Assembly (NCBI GenBank): GCA_902728285.1
Contig: CACVBU010000354.1
Coordinates: 62,001 to 126,000, forward strand
Direction of reading: 5' to 3'
Origin: Clytia hemisphaerica
Taxonomy: Eukaryota; Cnidaria; Hydrozoa; Leptothecata; Clytiidae
DNA: 64,000 bases
Shown here in pieces: positions 1 through 14,205 of the stretch (within the stretch, counting starts at the first letter, position 1; every line of letters begins with the position of its first letter). Under the pieces are notes generated by a model, which did not search any database, had not been told where the DNA came from, and was given only the letters and a program-made list of their open reading frames with translations. Position numbers and translations under genes: made by a program.

Positions 1-3942
<3,942 letters not shown>

Positions 3943-3962
3943 ATGCATTCAGATTTTTATTT

Positions 3963-3968
3963 AATAAA
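3963..3968 (+). terminator. polyadenylation signal of actin
   Basis: AATAAA lies just downstream of the actin stop codon, followed by T-rich sequence. Confidence 0.7.
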
Positions 3969-4615
3969 TACTAAATTATTTGTATTAGTTTTGTTTTTGT
4001 ATTTACGCATACATACATGGTTCATGTGAAATTATAATTTAAAACTTAACACTGTTCTATTCATTTCCACCTTGTAAACTCGGCAGATCAACGAAAATCT
4101 GTAAAAATTGACATAATAAAATTCGATTAACCCATCGTTAGCCGCTTCATCTTAAATTTTAAATCTTTTGAACTCTTTGGTTAATTTAACTTCAGTTCAA
4201 TTCCCATTTTTGACTTGTTTGGTCCATCAAATTAGTTTAATAGCTTTGCCTAATCAATATTTTTTATCACTTTTGGAAACCTCTCTGTAAGGCCTATTAT
4301 CTCCAAGTCATCGAAACTGCTAACTAAATTGTGAAAACCTATCAATTTAACTGGATTGAGACATACCTTGTGGAAAAGGGCTAAAAATATAGAAAAACGG
4401 AGGAGGTTAGTTGGAATGTTTAGTAGCTTAAAATTTTACAGCTGATTGAATGAGTCAATTTAGAATTATACATGCTACTCGTTACTCATGCTATACTCGT
4501 GGGCGAAATATATATGCAACTGTCGAAGTAATACAGGTGCATAACGAATGACTTCATCAAGTGTTGGTTTACCTTCATGGTATGTATGACATTCATAGTG
4601 AAGTGGCAGGTATCT
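3969..4615. other. intergenic, no recognisable feature
   Basis: AT-rich sequence between the actin polyadenylation signal and the poly(A) end of a LINE fragment. I recognise no gene or repeat here. Confidence 0.4.
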
Positions 4616-5690
4616 TTTTTTTTTGGTTTTTTTTTTTGTTTCTTTATTGAAACAAAGACACGTGTACACTACGAACATATATTACAAAACATTACTTAAA
4701 CATAAAATATAGTCCCTCCCCCCGCTAGGAACTAACGTTATATCGCCAGAGGTACTAGACTATGTAAAAAATAAATAAATAAGTAAATAAAGAGAGAAAA
4801 AAAAATCTTGGAGAAGGAAGCTACAGTTGTTAGGTAAAAGCCTAAAATTAAGCACCGCTAAACCTTCCAGTTTCGTTAAGAAATTCAACAACAGAACAAA
4901 GAATAGATTTATTTAGATTTGAAGTCAAACTTTCATCCCCATATAATAAAAGTCGACAGAAAAAAGGAGGGTTAAGTGGCGGATGAAAAATAATGCCTAG
5001 GGTCTGAAGTTTGTTGAACAAAGATAGTCTTGCATGGGAATATATAGAGCAGTGCAGAAGAAAGTGTTGAGTGTTTTCAACAGAGTTAGTTCGGCAACCA
5101 CAGAAATGGTCTAAAGTGTCGCGGTAGCCATGTCTAAATTTATGCTCGTTGAGATGGCTGAAACCGACCCGAAGTCGATTAAGAAAGATCACTCCTTGAA
5201 TGTCAGGAACATCAAAAACATGAGATTGCTTGGGTCTCAAAAATTCATAGATTGCTTTTTTGAAAGTTTTAATTGAAGGTAGATCTCGTATATTACCTCC
5301 CAGAACATTCCACTGAGATATGCAGTACGGAAAAAAAGTGTTACGGAAACGCTTAGTTCGTATATTAAGAGGATAAATAGGATTTCTTGTTCTAAGGCCA
5401 CCTGGTGCTGTAAGTCTTACTGGCAGGTAGTTACGTAAATACGAAGGGGCTAAATTGTTAATAATTCCATAGAAGAATGTCATTCTTCTAGCAAAGCGCC
5501 TGTCAGCAAGACTTTCAAGACCAAGTTCTGAATATAGTTTTTCTTGAGACGTTCCACGAAAACAGCCTGTTATAGCAAGGCAAGCATTATATTGAATAGA
5601 TTCAAGCTTCTGCACAAAGGTAGCATTTCCTGGGCGGTCATATACGATATCACCATAATCAAGGTATCTCATCCTAAGCACGAATTTTTG
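4616..5690 (-). mobile_element. 5'-truncated LINE (non-LTR retrotransposon) with poly(A) tail
   Basis: Minus-strand insertion carrying the 3' end of a LINE: the ORF2 C terminus (4848-5681), a 3' UTR with an ATTT-rich tract (4761-4800), an AATAAA read on the minus strand near 4642, and an A tract at the end (T runs at 4616-4640 on the plus strand). The 5' side stops abruptly near 5690, inside the reverse-transcriptase region. This is the usual outcome of incomplete target-primed reverse transcription. Confidence 0.85.
4848..5681 (-). pseudogene. LINE ORF2 C-terminal remnant (reverse transcriptase end plus zinc knuckle)
   Basis: Open frame of 277 codons with no intact start. It begins MRYLDYGDIVYD, the typical 'LDYGD' stretch at the C-terminal side of a jockey/CR1-type reverse transcriptase, and runs on to a C-terminal Cys/His knuckle (CGCRTNSVENTQHFLLHC). 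The catalytic FADD-type motifs lie upstream of the truncation and are missing, so the copy cannot be active. The frame is still open over 830 bases, which suggests a fairly recent insertion. The clade (jockey, CR1 or relative) is inferred from style only. Confidence 0.85.
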
Positions 5691-5757
5691 AAGTCAATTC
5701 GGTTTTAGTTTGCACACGTTTTTAGCTACTGGCTTTTAAGGTCTCTCAAACACCTTA

Positions 5758-5995
5758 AATACTTATCTGATATTCCGATGGTGTATTGGCGGCCGCCCAC
5801 GCTAAAGCTCTGAAGGAGCGGGCCAATATCACAGGAGACCTATAGACCTTGACTATCGGTTGCACCCGACTGAATTTAGCATGAAAATCTCTGCTGCCTG
5901 AGAAACCTTACAGAAAAATGAAAAATGGTAACCCAAAGGTTCCAGATGTTAAAATTTTCCCGACCTTCAGAGCTTTAGCGTGTCGGAAGAAAATT
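5758..5995. repeat. inverted-repeat element related to 41.79 kb
   Basis: CGCTAAAGCTCTGAAGG occurs near 5799 and again in reverse complement near 5965. The left part (GATATTCCGATGG, then ATTGGC, then GCGGGCCAAT) matches sequence at 41791-41853. It looks like a short non-autonomous element or foldback. Confidence 0.5.
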
Positions 5996-6024
5996 TCTAC
6001 ATCGATTACCAGATAACTTAAATA

Positions 6025-6173
6025 CCTGATTTCTTAGTAAAATGGACTAAAATATAATCACAAAATGGTGAAAATAAGAACATATTGAGAACATCTTTTG
6101 TCTTGGAACTCTAAAAGTTAAGAACACCCGCAGGCTTTCAAATATTTTGAATATTCTTATAAAAAAACGTGTA
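6025..6173. mobile_element. MITE-A copy (partial)
   Basis: One copy of the commonest repeat in the window. It keeps the AAAATGGTGAAAATAAGAAC core, repeated AAGAACA motifs and the terminal TTCTTATAAAAAAACGTG followed by TA. The left end is missing. Confidence 0.7.
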
Positions 6174-7884
6174 ATCTAACTACGCTGACAAGGTTTGGAC
6201 ATTTTTGGAAACAATTGTGCGCACCTAAAACTAAAGGGTCAATCCTTAGGATCCTAGGCATCATTTGTGTGACGCAACTGCATGTGACTGGTTCGAAAGT
6301 AGAGAAGGCTTACTGTGTGTAGATTTACCAAAGCAAATCTCTTATTCAAGCATATAGAAATGCAGACATTTGAAGTTTAAAGGTTCTATCAGGTTCAGTA
6401 CGACTGACGTCAAATTTTGATCACATGTGATCATCATCATGTATCATGTGCGTCCCTCGAACGAAACTACGGATCCAAAGGGAAATAATAAGGTTTATTA
6501 CTAATAAGCAAATATAGACTTTATGCACCCCCTTCTCATAGACCCACTGGAACCGCTTTTCCCCGGTGGAAAGTCATCCTCCAGTTTTTGTCCTCACTGA
6601 AAATAATCAAATAAACCAATCCTCACTGCAAAATGTTTACTTTTTTTACCATCCCCATCTCAATATCATCTGAAGCGCAGAGAAAATGACTTTTGGAGTT
6701 AGTTCACCTAATGTTTCCAGCTCACCCAAACAGAGACTCATACGCATGCGTGATTTTGCGTTCTTTTAAACCACATGTAGTTAATTCCCGTGACAAACAA
6801 AGACGAATGAGTCTGTAGCGGTGTACAGTCACTTTCGGTCGGGGTCGTGGACGACGAAATATGTCGTTCCCCGATAGTTCGGGTTTGTCGTTCTTTTTGT
6901 CGTTTTTTATTATTCTCTTTGATAGAACTTGAGTTAGAAGGAGCTCTTGTGCTCGTTGAAAAGATAACCATGAGAATGTTTGACTTTAGATCTGTACATA
7001 CCCTTGTACATCGACTTTCCTTTTCAAGTTCTTTCTGTTCTAATGTTTTGTATTGCACAATTTCACAAGATTCGACACGCTGTTTTGATGCTCTAACAGA
7101 GCAATTTCAATTTTTGAAAGCAGATGGCGAGGTGACCTTTTTCTTTATTAATAAATATTAGTGCGTTCTGGTGAGACGAGTTGGCTAGTAGCCGGGATAT
7201 AACATTTCTGAACAGGACATCTTTCGTGGAAAAACATGTCATCTGGTTCGGTCTCCTCCCAGCTGGCACACAACGTTGTTTTAACGTTTATCTAATGTTC
7301 ACAATAAGAACATATTTCTAAAATATTGCCTTAATGCCTTAAACACCGGTTGCTTCTCAATTTGGTGGAAGTTCAGAGATGTTCGTGTCAGAACAGAAAG
7401 CGAAATTTTTCCTTTGCTGCTTGTGTAACAAATATCGGAGAAGTGGGCGTCAAAATATTTGCTAAAATTCACGATCATACATGAAAGTTTCCACTCTCAA
7501 CATCTGTGAGAAAGAAAAATGCAATAAGACCCTCTCATATGGAGTGTTTTTGTATGCCTTATTTGGCTTTAAATAGCTATCAAGAAGGCCTCCATCTTCG
7601 ATGTCGTTCACAGAAAAATATCATCGTATGTTTCTGACTGTAAAATTATTGCGTAGTTTTAGATACAAAGTTAGCAACATAAATCTACTCTCAAATAAAA
7701 GGATATAACAACATTTTCTTTTGGCTTTGAAGAGCATATAACAAACTTGAACTATGATCGACCAAATAAAGTTTTTAAGAGAAGGTGTTTGACATTTTAT
7801 AATAAACAAGACATAACAAGCTAGGAGTTTAAGCGACAGAGGTGAGTATTGATTTTTTAGGATTATGACCTTTGGAGTGAATAA
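6174..7884. other. intergenic, no gene recognised
   Basis: No convincing exon. Near 6524 a CACCCCCTTCTCATAGACCCACTGG stretch resembles one end of the element at 23990-24302. The open frames at 6738-7161 overlap on opposite strands and have no recognisable content. Confidence 0.35.
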
Positions 7885-7886
7885 TA

Positions 7887-8137
7887 CAGGGTGTCCCTAA
7901 TTAAAGTATCGAGTCGAAACACAACTATGAGTAGAAAGTTTTATGTGCGTGTTCACAAAATTGTATTTTAAGCTCTCCCTCTTTTTTCTTTGTCATTACG
8001 ATTAATTTATACGTTGTAACTACCAATTGTAATAAGCCAGTGTGATGGAGAACGTTCTTATATTTTAGCGATAACACACTCAAACTGTTCTACTCAATCG
8101 CATGTTCAAACTCGATACTTTAATTAGGGACACCCTG
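7887..8137. mobile_element. mariner-like MITE, 251 bp
   Basis: The terminal inverted repeats begin CAGGGTGTCCCTAATTAAAG and match for about 27 bases. The copy is flanked by TA on both sides (7885-7886, 8138-8139). TA duplications and CAGGGTG-type ends fit Tc1/mariner elements. No transposase is present, so it is non-autonomous. Confidence 0.8.
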
Positions 8138-8189
8138 TATACCTGAAAGAAAACATTAACATCATTTACTTGAAAATAATCTTTCATAA

Positions 8190-9402
8190 GTCGGTGTTTT
8201 TTACACTTTTGGCGAAAACGTGAAGTTTTTTAAAACACGTTTTAAAAATAAATACAAAGTGCACCTTTTCTTAATTGGATATCAGGGGATCGGCAAAGGA
8301 TTGAAGATTCCATTCCTTTTTTCCCGAGCCTTCTAGAGAAACTAAGCTAGTACTTAAAACCTTTGAAAGTTAGGAGCACGTTAGGATTAAACGGTTCCAT
8401 AATGAAAATGGATTATGGATTCCAAGAGCAATAACTTTTGATATAATGTGGCTTTAGAACTGAAATTTTGCAGGATGGAGCATTTATGTACTTTCTATTC
8501 CTAAATAAAAAATCTTTCAGCTGGGAGCAGTTTGGAATTACTTATTCCTGATTTCTTTTTGAGTTTGAGTCTTTTTGAACTGAGGACTGGAGTATGTTTA
8601 TTTGACATTAAGTAGTTCGAATTTAACTATTTGGAAGGTTTGGGTCCCTAAGACCACGAAAATAAAATTTTCCACTAGAATAGAGCATCCAAGGATTATG
8701 GAATCCTTCATTGAAAGAAGCATACTTTGCCTTATCCAAAATGAGCGTATTAGTCTGGAATGAAATATTCTACAAGGCTCTAAACTGATTTTTTACGTTA
8801 TACGTGATATGTCGTTACGTCTATGCCTTAAAATAAGCTCAGATAGAGCCCCAAAGGATTAATAATTCCATTTTGCGAAAAGTTGGGGCTGGGGTTGGGT
8901 GCACCACTTCAATCGCTTTAAATTGGAGTTTTTAATCCTAAAACGCTCGTGAAACTGCACTTTTTGGTATCTGAGAATGTTTTAACGTAAAGTGCAATTG
9001 ACTTTTGATTGATTTTAGATTGTAATCAGCCCATTTTAACGATGAAATGTATCTTTTATAATTGTTCAAGTTCAGAGATGTTTTCCGGATGGAATTTCGG
9101 ATCCAAAAGTGCTCTTCATCATTGTTTCATAAAATATGGAGATCGTGTGACATGTTGAGACCATCAGAATAAATCCAAGAGCCACGTAACTCTCATAATT
9201 CCAAAGTTCATAAAATCTAATATTTTGGAATATTGAATCCTTCTTCGCTCCTGGGACCAAAACCAAAGCTCTAAGCTCGTGTGCTCCACCTTTTTGGAAG
9301 ATTTCATCCCAAAATCCTTGTTGAAACTTGTACTATTCAAGAAAAACCGTTTTTTAGAAAATTTAATGTCACGTTTTCGCCAAAAGTGTAAAAAACACCG
9401 AC
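8190..9402. mobile_element. 1.2 kb DNA element with 34 bp inverted repeats
   Basis: The ends are perfect inverted repeats of about 34 bases beginning GTCGGTGTTTTTTACACTTT. ATAA directly flanks both ends (8186-8189, 9403-9406), consistent with a 4-base target-site duplication. The interior has no transposase-like frame. Superfamily not assigned. Confidence 0.75.
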
Positions 9403-9728
9403 ATAACCTTTGCCAATTTTAATATCCGAATTAATTTTTATATTCATTTAAATCATCACATGGGAGTCCATTATCTATTCGTTGAACAAAAAGGATCTTT
9501 TTGTAATTATCTCAAACTAAGATAGAACATATTCCGTTTTTTTGGGTCACACTGTATATAGGGGAAACTGTGTGATTGGAAGGCAATAACTTTCGACCCC
9601 CTACTAGGTACTAAATTCGTGAGATGACAGTTGTTTGGGAAAGCGAGTCTTTGACGTGGAGCTCAAATGTAACTTCAGGATGTGGTTGAATAGAATGCAA
9701 CCTTACCTTATATTATTTTCTTCATTGG

Positions 9729-9749
9729 ATTTTAGATTTTAGATTTTAG
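9729..9749 (+). other. three tandem candidate splice acceptors
   Basis: ATTTTAG is repeated three times in a row behind a T-rich tract, just before the single-exon SAM gene. Any of the three AGs could be the acceptor of a 5' UTR intron or a trans-splice site. All precede an in-frame TAA (9761-9763), so the choice would not change the protein. Confidence 0.4.
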
Positions 9750-9787
9750 ATCAAACTTATTAAATATTGGTGCATTTAGAAAGAGCA

Positions 9788-11179
9788 ATGTCGATCAAAG
9801 AGCTTTGGTATACAACTCTTACGAAGAAATTCTCAAAAAGAGTTCGAAACACCATCAAAAAGAATATCTACACCGTCGGTAGTGGAAGTTATGACATTGA
9901 AAAAGCACGACACAGCGGATATGTCGACATGTTCAATTACGACGATTATGATCACGTGACTATGGATGACGTCATCGATGAGACAATGACATCATCTTCA
10001 TTTCAACCGAAGAAAAAAAGCGATGCATCAAAGTATCAGTGTAAAAGTAATGACGTCAAAAGTCGTTACCAGTATAAATCTGACGTCGTCAATTTACGTC
10101 ACGATTATAAGTCGGATGTTGTCATACACGTCACTGACACTACACATTACGATATTCCGAAATTACAACCTCTTGAAGATGATTTTGACGTTCATCCTGC
10201 AATGGATTCTGAGCACTTTTATGACGTTCCAAAAGCAATCATGCACGGCCATCACGACACACCAAACATAAAAAAACGTCAACGGAAAACAAACAACGCC
10301 AGAAAAAACCGAGATTTTCATTTGAACGTTCCTGACCGGGATAGCATGGTTTCTGGAAGATATCAACGTTTGGTTTTACGTAAAAAGAAAGAATTAAAGA
10401 AACAACAGCGTAGAAGTCGTATAAATGAACTTTACGAAAACGTCGAAAGTGGATCCGACTCCGACAGTGATATGACGGATTCTGAGGACGACATTTCCGG
10501 TACTGATAGTCCGTATGAAGATTATTACGACATGTATACGCCGTTAGATGGATGTCATGATCAGAATGAAAAACCTGAGTTTTACGGACGTTTCTTCAGT
10601 CATACCTTAACACGTGACAAAGAGAGGCTAAGTACAGGTTTTCAGAGAAGCAATTTCAAGCGTAGTGTACATAGGTCCGTAAACGTCAAATTCGAATTCA
10701 AGAAAAGCAATACCAAGTTAGTAAACACACTAAACAGAGATAACCCATTGAAAAAAACTTTTGATAAAGTCAAACTGTTGGCAACTGATGATTGGCTTTT
10801 CGAGCTTGATGAATCCAAGTTGGCCTTAGAACTAAAAATACGGAATGGTCTTGAAAGCAGGATCTTGTACCACCATTTGAGAGGCTGGAAACCTAAAAAT
10901 GGTTTCCGTGCCTCAGCCTGGAAAGACAAATTCGCAGAGGATTTGACAGTGTACGAACTATTTTTATTCATATCTGGTAATTGTGATTCAAAGTTAGCTT
11001 GCAGACTAAAAATATACCAAGTTGACGGTTATATGATGAGTCTGTTGGTGAAAGATGAACTTCTATTTCGAGATTGCTTACTGAGCTTGGGAGAAATTCA
11101 AAAGTTGAGAGAATCGTTTTATCCGATACGAACCCGATGTGATGCAATCGGGGAACACGATTTAAAAGAGAAATTCTAA
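9788..11179 (+). CDS. SAM-domain protein with tyrosine motifs, paralogue of the 17-21 kb CABIT-SAM protein
   Basis: 463 residues in one exon. I start at ATG 9788 (MSIKELW) because an in-frame TAA lies at 9761. The C-terminal 80 residues (from about 380) align with the end of the minus-strand gene at 17103: LVYHTIHGWQP there against ILYHHLRGWKP here, then a SAM-like helical domain (...YQVDGYMMSLLVKDELLF...), then a shared end, RSAFYPNRLRC against RESFYPIRTRC. Upstream are acidic and basic low-complexity stretches and several tyrosine motifs (YDIPK, YDVPK, YENV near residue 214, EDYYDMY). YxN motifs of this kind can bind GRB2-type SH2 domains. No CABIT domain is visible, so it may be a scaffold that lost that part. 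Function is inferred from the paralogue only. Confidence 0.8.
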   Translation: MSIKELWYTTLTKKFSKRVRNTIKKNIYTVGSGSYDIEKARHSGYVDMFNYDDYDHVTMDDVIDETMTSSSFQPKKKSDASKYQCKSNDVKSRYQYKSDVVNLRHDYKSDVVIHVTDTTHYDIPKLQPLEDDFDVHPAMDSEHFYDVPKAIMHGHHDTPNIKKRQRKTNNARKNRDFHLNVPDRDSMVSGRYQRLVLRKKKELKKQQRRSRINELYENVESGSDSDSDMTDSEDDISGTDSPYEDYYDMYTPLDGCHDQNEKPEFYGRFFSHTLTRDKERLSTGFQRSNFKRSVHRSVNVKFEFKKSNTKLVNTLNRDNPLKKTFDKVKLLATDDWLFELDESKLALELKIRNGLESRILYHHLRGWKPKNGFRASAWKDKFAEDLTVYELFLFISGNCDSKLACRLKIYQVDGYMMSLLVKDELLFRDCLLSLGEIQKLRESFYPIRTRCDAIGEHDLKEKF

Positions 11180-11319
11180 GAACATTCTCATGTGTTGTAA
11201 AGGATTTTTTTTCTTTCAAGGAATTCTGAACGATCTTCCATTCTGGTGCCCAGAGCAACTTGCACCACATTATGGTTTTACTGATGGACGTGATGCAATT
11301 GTAAGCGCTATCAGAATAA

Positions 11320-11590
11320 ACACCCCTGTCTCACAGCCCCACTGGAACTTTTTTCCTAAGTGGGGATAAAATTCCTATTGAAATTCCAATTGGGATAGAG
11401 ATTCAAAGATTGTTCCAAGGTTAAAAAACCCAGTGGGGATGGTTTTAGAGTGTAATTTTTAAACATGGAATTTCGAGTGGGGATGAAATCAAAGTCGATT
11501 TCCCAGTGGGGCTGAAATTCAAGGGTATTTTCCCATCGGGCTTTTTTCCAGTGGGACTGGGGTCCCAACGGGTCTGTTACACAGGGGTGT
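11320..11590. mobile_element. MITE with CACCCCTGT ends
   Basis: Left end ACACCCCTGTCTCACAGCCC and right end, in reverse complement, ACACCCCTGTGTAACAGACC form the inverted repeats. The interior holds several CCCAGTGGGG-like blocks. The ends resemble those of the element at 23990-24302. No clear target-site duplication. Confidence 0.6.
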
Positions 11591-12215
11591 AGAGTAATAC
11601 GAAAGCGGGTTAAAGTTAGAAAACCCTTCAATCGACTCGGAGAAAAACTACCAGAAAGGTCCAGATAAACACATAATAGGGAGACTAGATTAGAGTTTAA
11701 CAGGAGATATATCATATGCAACGAATTCAAGATAATCGAGGTCAACATTTCTTGTTAAACTCTTACCCAGTCTATTTAAAGATAGACCGGAGCGTCATTT
11801 TGAGCTTTCGTTTTACATATTCTTTAATATACATTTTCAAGATATTTTAAAAATCATAATTAGAAATTACAATGTAAATAATATTAAGAAAAATTAAAAT
11901 TTTGTCAACAATTAAATTTCATTTCACGAATCTATAGTCGAGTCCTCTCAAACAGGGGTTATCCTTTACCGATTCTATCTCAGCCTCCAAATTCATGTTT
12001 CTTTAGGAAATATGGAATAAACCATTGAAGCCACTTTGAAAAACCAGGAAATATTGCAAAAATTGAATGGAATACTGTATAAAAATTGCCTAAGAGCAAA
12101 CATTACAACTTGGATGACTGAGACATTTCATCCCTATTCACTCTTTTTGTATAAGAACTAGTAACAATTGCTATTATTTTGACACTTTAAGCCTCAAATT
12201 ATTCATATCATGTTC

Positions 12216-12745
12216 AAGTCTATTCACGATAAGTGTGCACTCTTTTTCTTTTACCTATAACTTTTGAAGGAATTCTTCAATCTTTATAAATTTGGTATCA
12301 TCGGAAAGATATTAGTGAGTGGAACAATTTGAAATAAAAAGATCTTTAAAAGAATTCTAAAAATGAAGATGAAAATGAAGAAGAAAAAAATGAAGATCTT
12401 GTAGAAAAGTGCTATAACTTTCATTTTCACTGGAGAGATTCTTTGATCTTAGGAGATTATCACTGTGAAGAAATTTTATTAAAATACTTATTAAATATAA
12501 AGTTATGATACAAAGTTAATAAGTGATTGACCCCAAAAAAACAGCAAAAAACTGCAGAAAACAGCATTTTTAGACGTCAATCAGCTTATAACTTTGTTTG
12601 ATATCTTTTGACTGAAGGATTCACCTCAGTAATCCATCCACTCACTAATATCTTTCCCATGATACCAAATTTTTGAAGATTGAAGAATTCCGTCAAAAGT
12701 TATAGGTAAAAGAAAAAAGAGTGCACACTTATCGTGAATAGACTT
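12216..12745. mobile_element. 530 bp foldback element with about 110 bp inverted arms
   Basis: The left arm (AAGTCTATTCACGATAAGTG onward) is repeated in reverse complement at the right end with only a few mismatches over about 110 bases, including the shared stretch ending GATATTAGTGAGTGGA. It would form a long hairpin when single-stranded. No coding content. Confidence 0.75.
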
Positions 12746-12960
12746 TAATTAAAGTGTGAAATCAGGATATCATAGGCTTTACATTCAAATTTTACTACTT
12801 TGACCCCTAAATTGCTTAAAATTGAGTAATTCTAGGCTTAGCATTGTTCTTAAATTGTTCTCATTTTTCGAACCTCATAATTCTTATAAAATTTTCTTAT
12901 AAAAATAAGAGTTTAATCTTGATATCATTGTCTCCTTTGTAAGTCACAGTGGAAGCAAAG

Positions 12961-13189
12961 AAACGTATTTTTTGTTAGTAAAACCATATAAGAACATAAG
13001 GCGGCTTCGATGGCCAAATTGTTAAGAATATGTTAAGATCCTTTTAAGGCTTTGTAGACTCTAGAACACCTGGGTCCTTAGGAAAATGGACAAAAATACT
13101 CACAAAATGGTGAAAATAAGAACATGGTAAGAACATTTTTAGGCTTAGAGCTCAAAAAGTTTTTGGATGTTCTTATAAAAAAACGTGTA
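12961..13189. mobile_element. MITE-A copy
   Basis: Nearly full-length copy with ATATAAGAACATAAGG near the left end, the CTCACAAAATGGTGAAAATA core and the right terminus TTCTTATAAAAAAACGTGTA. The left TIR is degenerate. Confidence 0.75.
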
Positions 13190-13525
13190 CACAATAAAAA
13201 ACATCAAAGCATCTCATCGTCCATTGGAAAGTAAGTAGTAAGTGTGCGACCGCTTTTAGGGTGTAACCCAGAGGTTTCCTTTTATTTTAATCCGTCTATT
13301 TAATTGCTATGCATCAAGCCGAGAATATCAACGAGTACAATTTCAGGAATGACCCTTAACCTTGCACACCGTACGTGGATGCTCTACCTTTATGCTTGCG
13401 GCCAATTGAATAACTCTTTTAAATAAAGAACAAAAGATATCTATTTACACTTTTTTACATTTCCCAATCAATAAAGCCAACAGTCAAAAATGCAACAATC
13501 TTGACAGCAACAGTTAGGTACATAG

Positions 13526-14110
13526 TTAAACTTGGTCAAATTTTTCAATATTTTCTCTTGTTAAACGTGTGTTCTCAACGTTTTTAATTTGAGGTAGAAC
13601 CATGTGACGTGTTCCGCCTTGGAATGAAGCTTCGTGAGATTTCTTCTCTCGCAACTCAATACTCGGTGTTCCATCGTCTAAACTATTGAAATAATATCGA
13701 AGTCGACTTTCCTGTAACGTGTTTTTACGAGATACATTTTTACGAGAATAGTCGGAATCGGTACCGAATGACAATGATCGGCTTTTTCCATTCCGACAAA
13801 TTACCGAAGTCGAATCGTCGGTAAGAATACATTTTGTCTCATCGTTTGAAACTCGGCTGTATCCTGATACAGAAACCTCGGCTATTGACGGCGATTCTCG
13901 GTAAAACGAACTTGATGAATCGGAAGAAGACATTAAGATATCGTCAGAAAATACCGACGACGATTTTTGTAAGAATCCTCGTGGACGATTTCCGACAACA
14001 CTGTCTTGTGACATAGCTCTTCTTGATAGTAAACGCCTTGGTGTAGAACACGTTTGGGGCGACATGCTGGGCGGGATCGGGGTTGATCGACGTTTCGGTC
14101 GCAAAGACAT
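13526..14110 (-). CDS. serine-rich basic protein of unknown function, 194 aa
   Basis: Complete open frame from ATG 14110 to TAA 13526. I do not recognise a family. The N terminus is basic and proline/serine-rich (MSLRPKRRSTPIPPSMSP). A serine tract (SSSDSSSSF) lies near residue 65, and many SR and RS pairs suggest phosphorylation. The last 30 residues (RHMVLPQIKNVENTRLTREN...) look like a compact conserved tail. No signal peptide or membrane segment is visible. A GTAAGTAAC donor at about 14203 and a CGTTTTAG acceptor just upstream of the ATG suggest a short 5' UTR intron. It lies between the two SAM-gene paralogues. Coding status rests on length, composition and the plausible 5' structure. 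Confidence 0.65.
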   Translation of the reverse strand: MSLRPKRRSTPIPPSMSPQTCSTPRRLLSRRAMSQDSVVGNRPRGFLQKSSSVFSDDILMSSSDSSSSFYRESPSIAEVSVSGYSRVSNDETKCILTDDSTSVICRNGKSRSLSFGTDSDYSRKNVSRKNTLQESRLRYYFNSLDDGTPSIELREKKSHEASFQGGTRHMVLPQIKNVENTRLTRENIEKFDQV

Positions 14111-14205
14111 GATTGCGAGGAAGATTTATTCTTCCAGAAATTTATGATGAAATTTTATCACTTTTTTTGCTAAAACGAATAAGAAAAGGAGAAAAGGTTA
14201 CTTAC

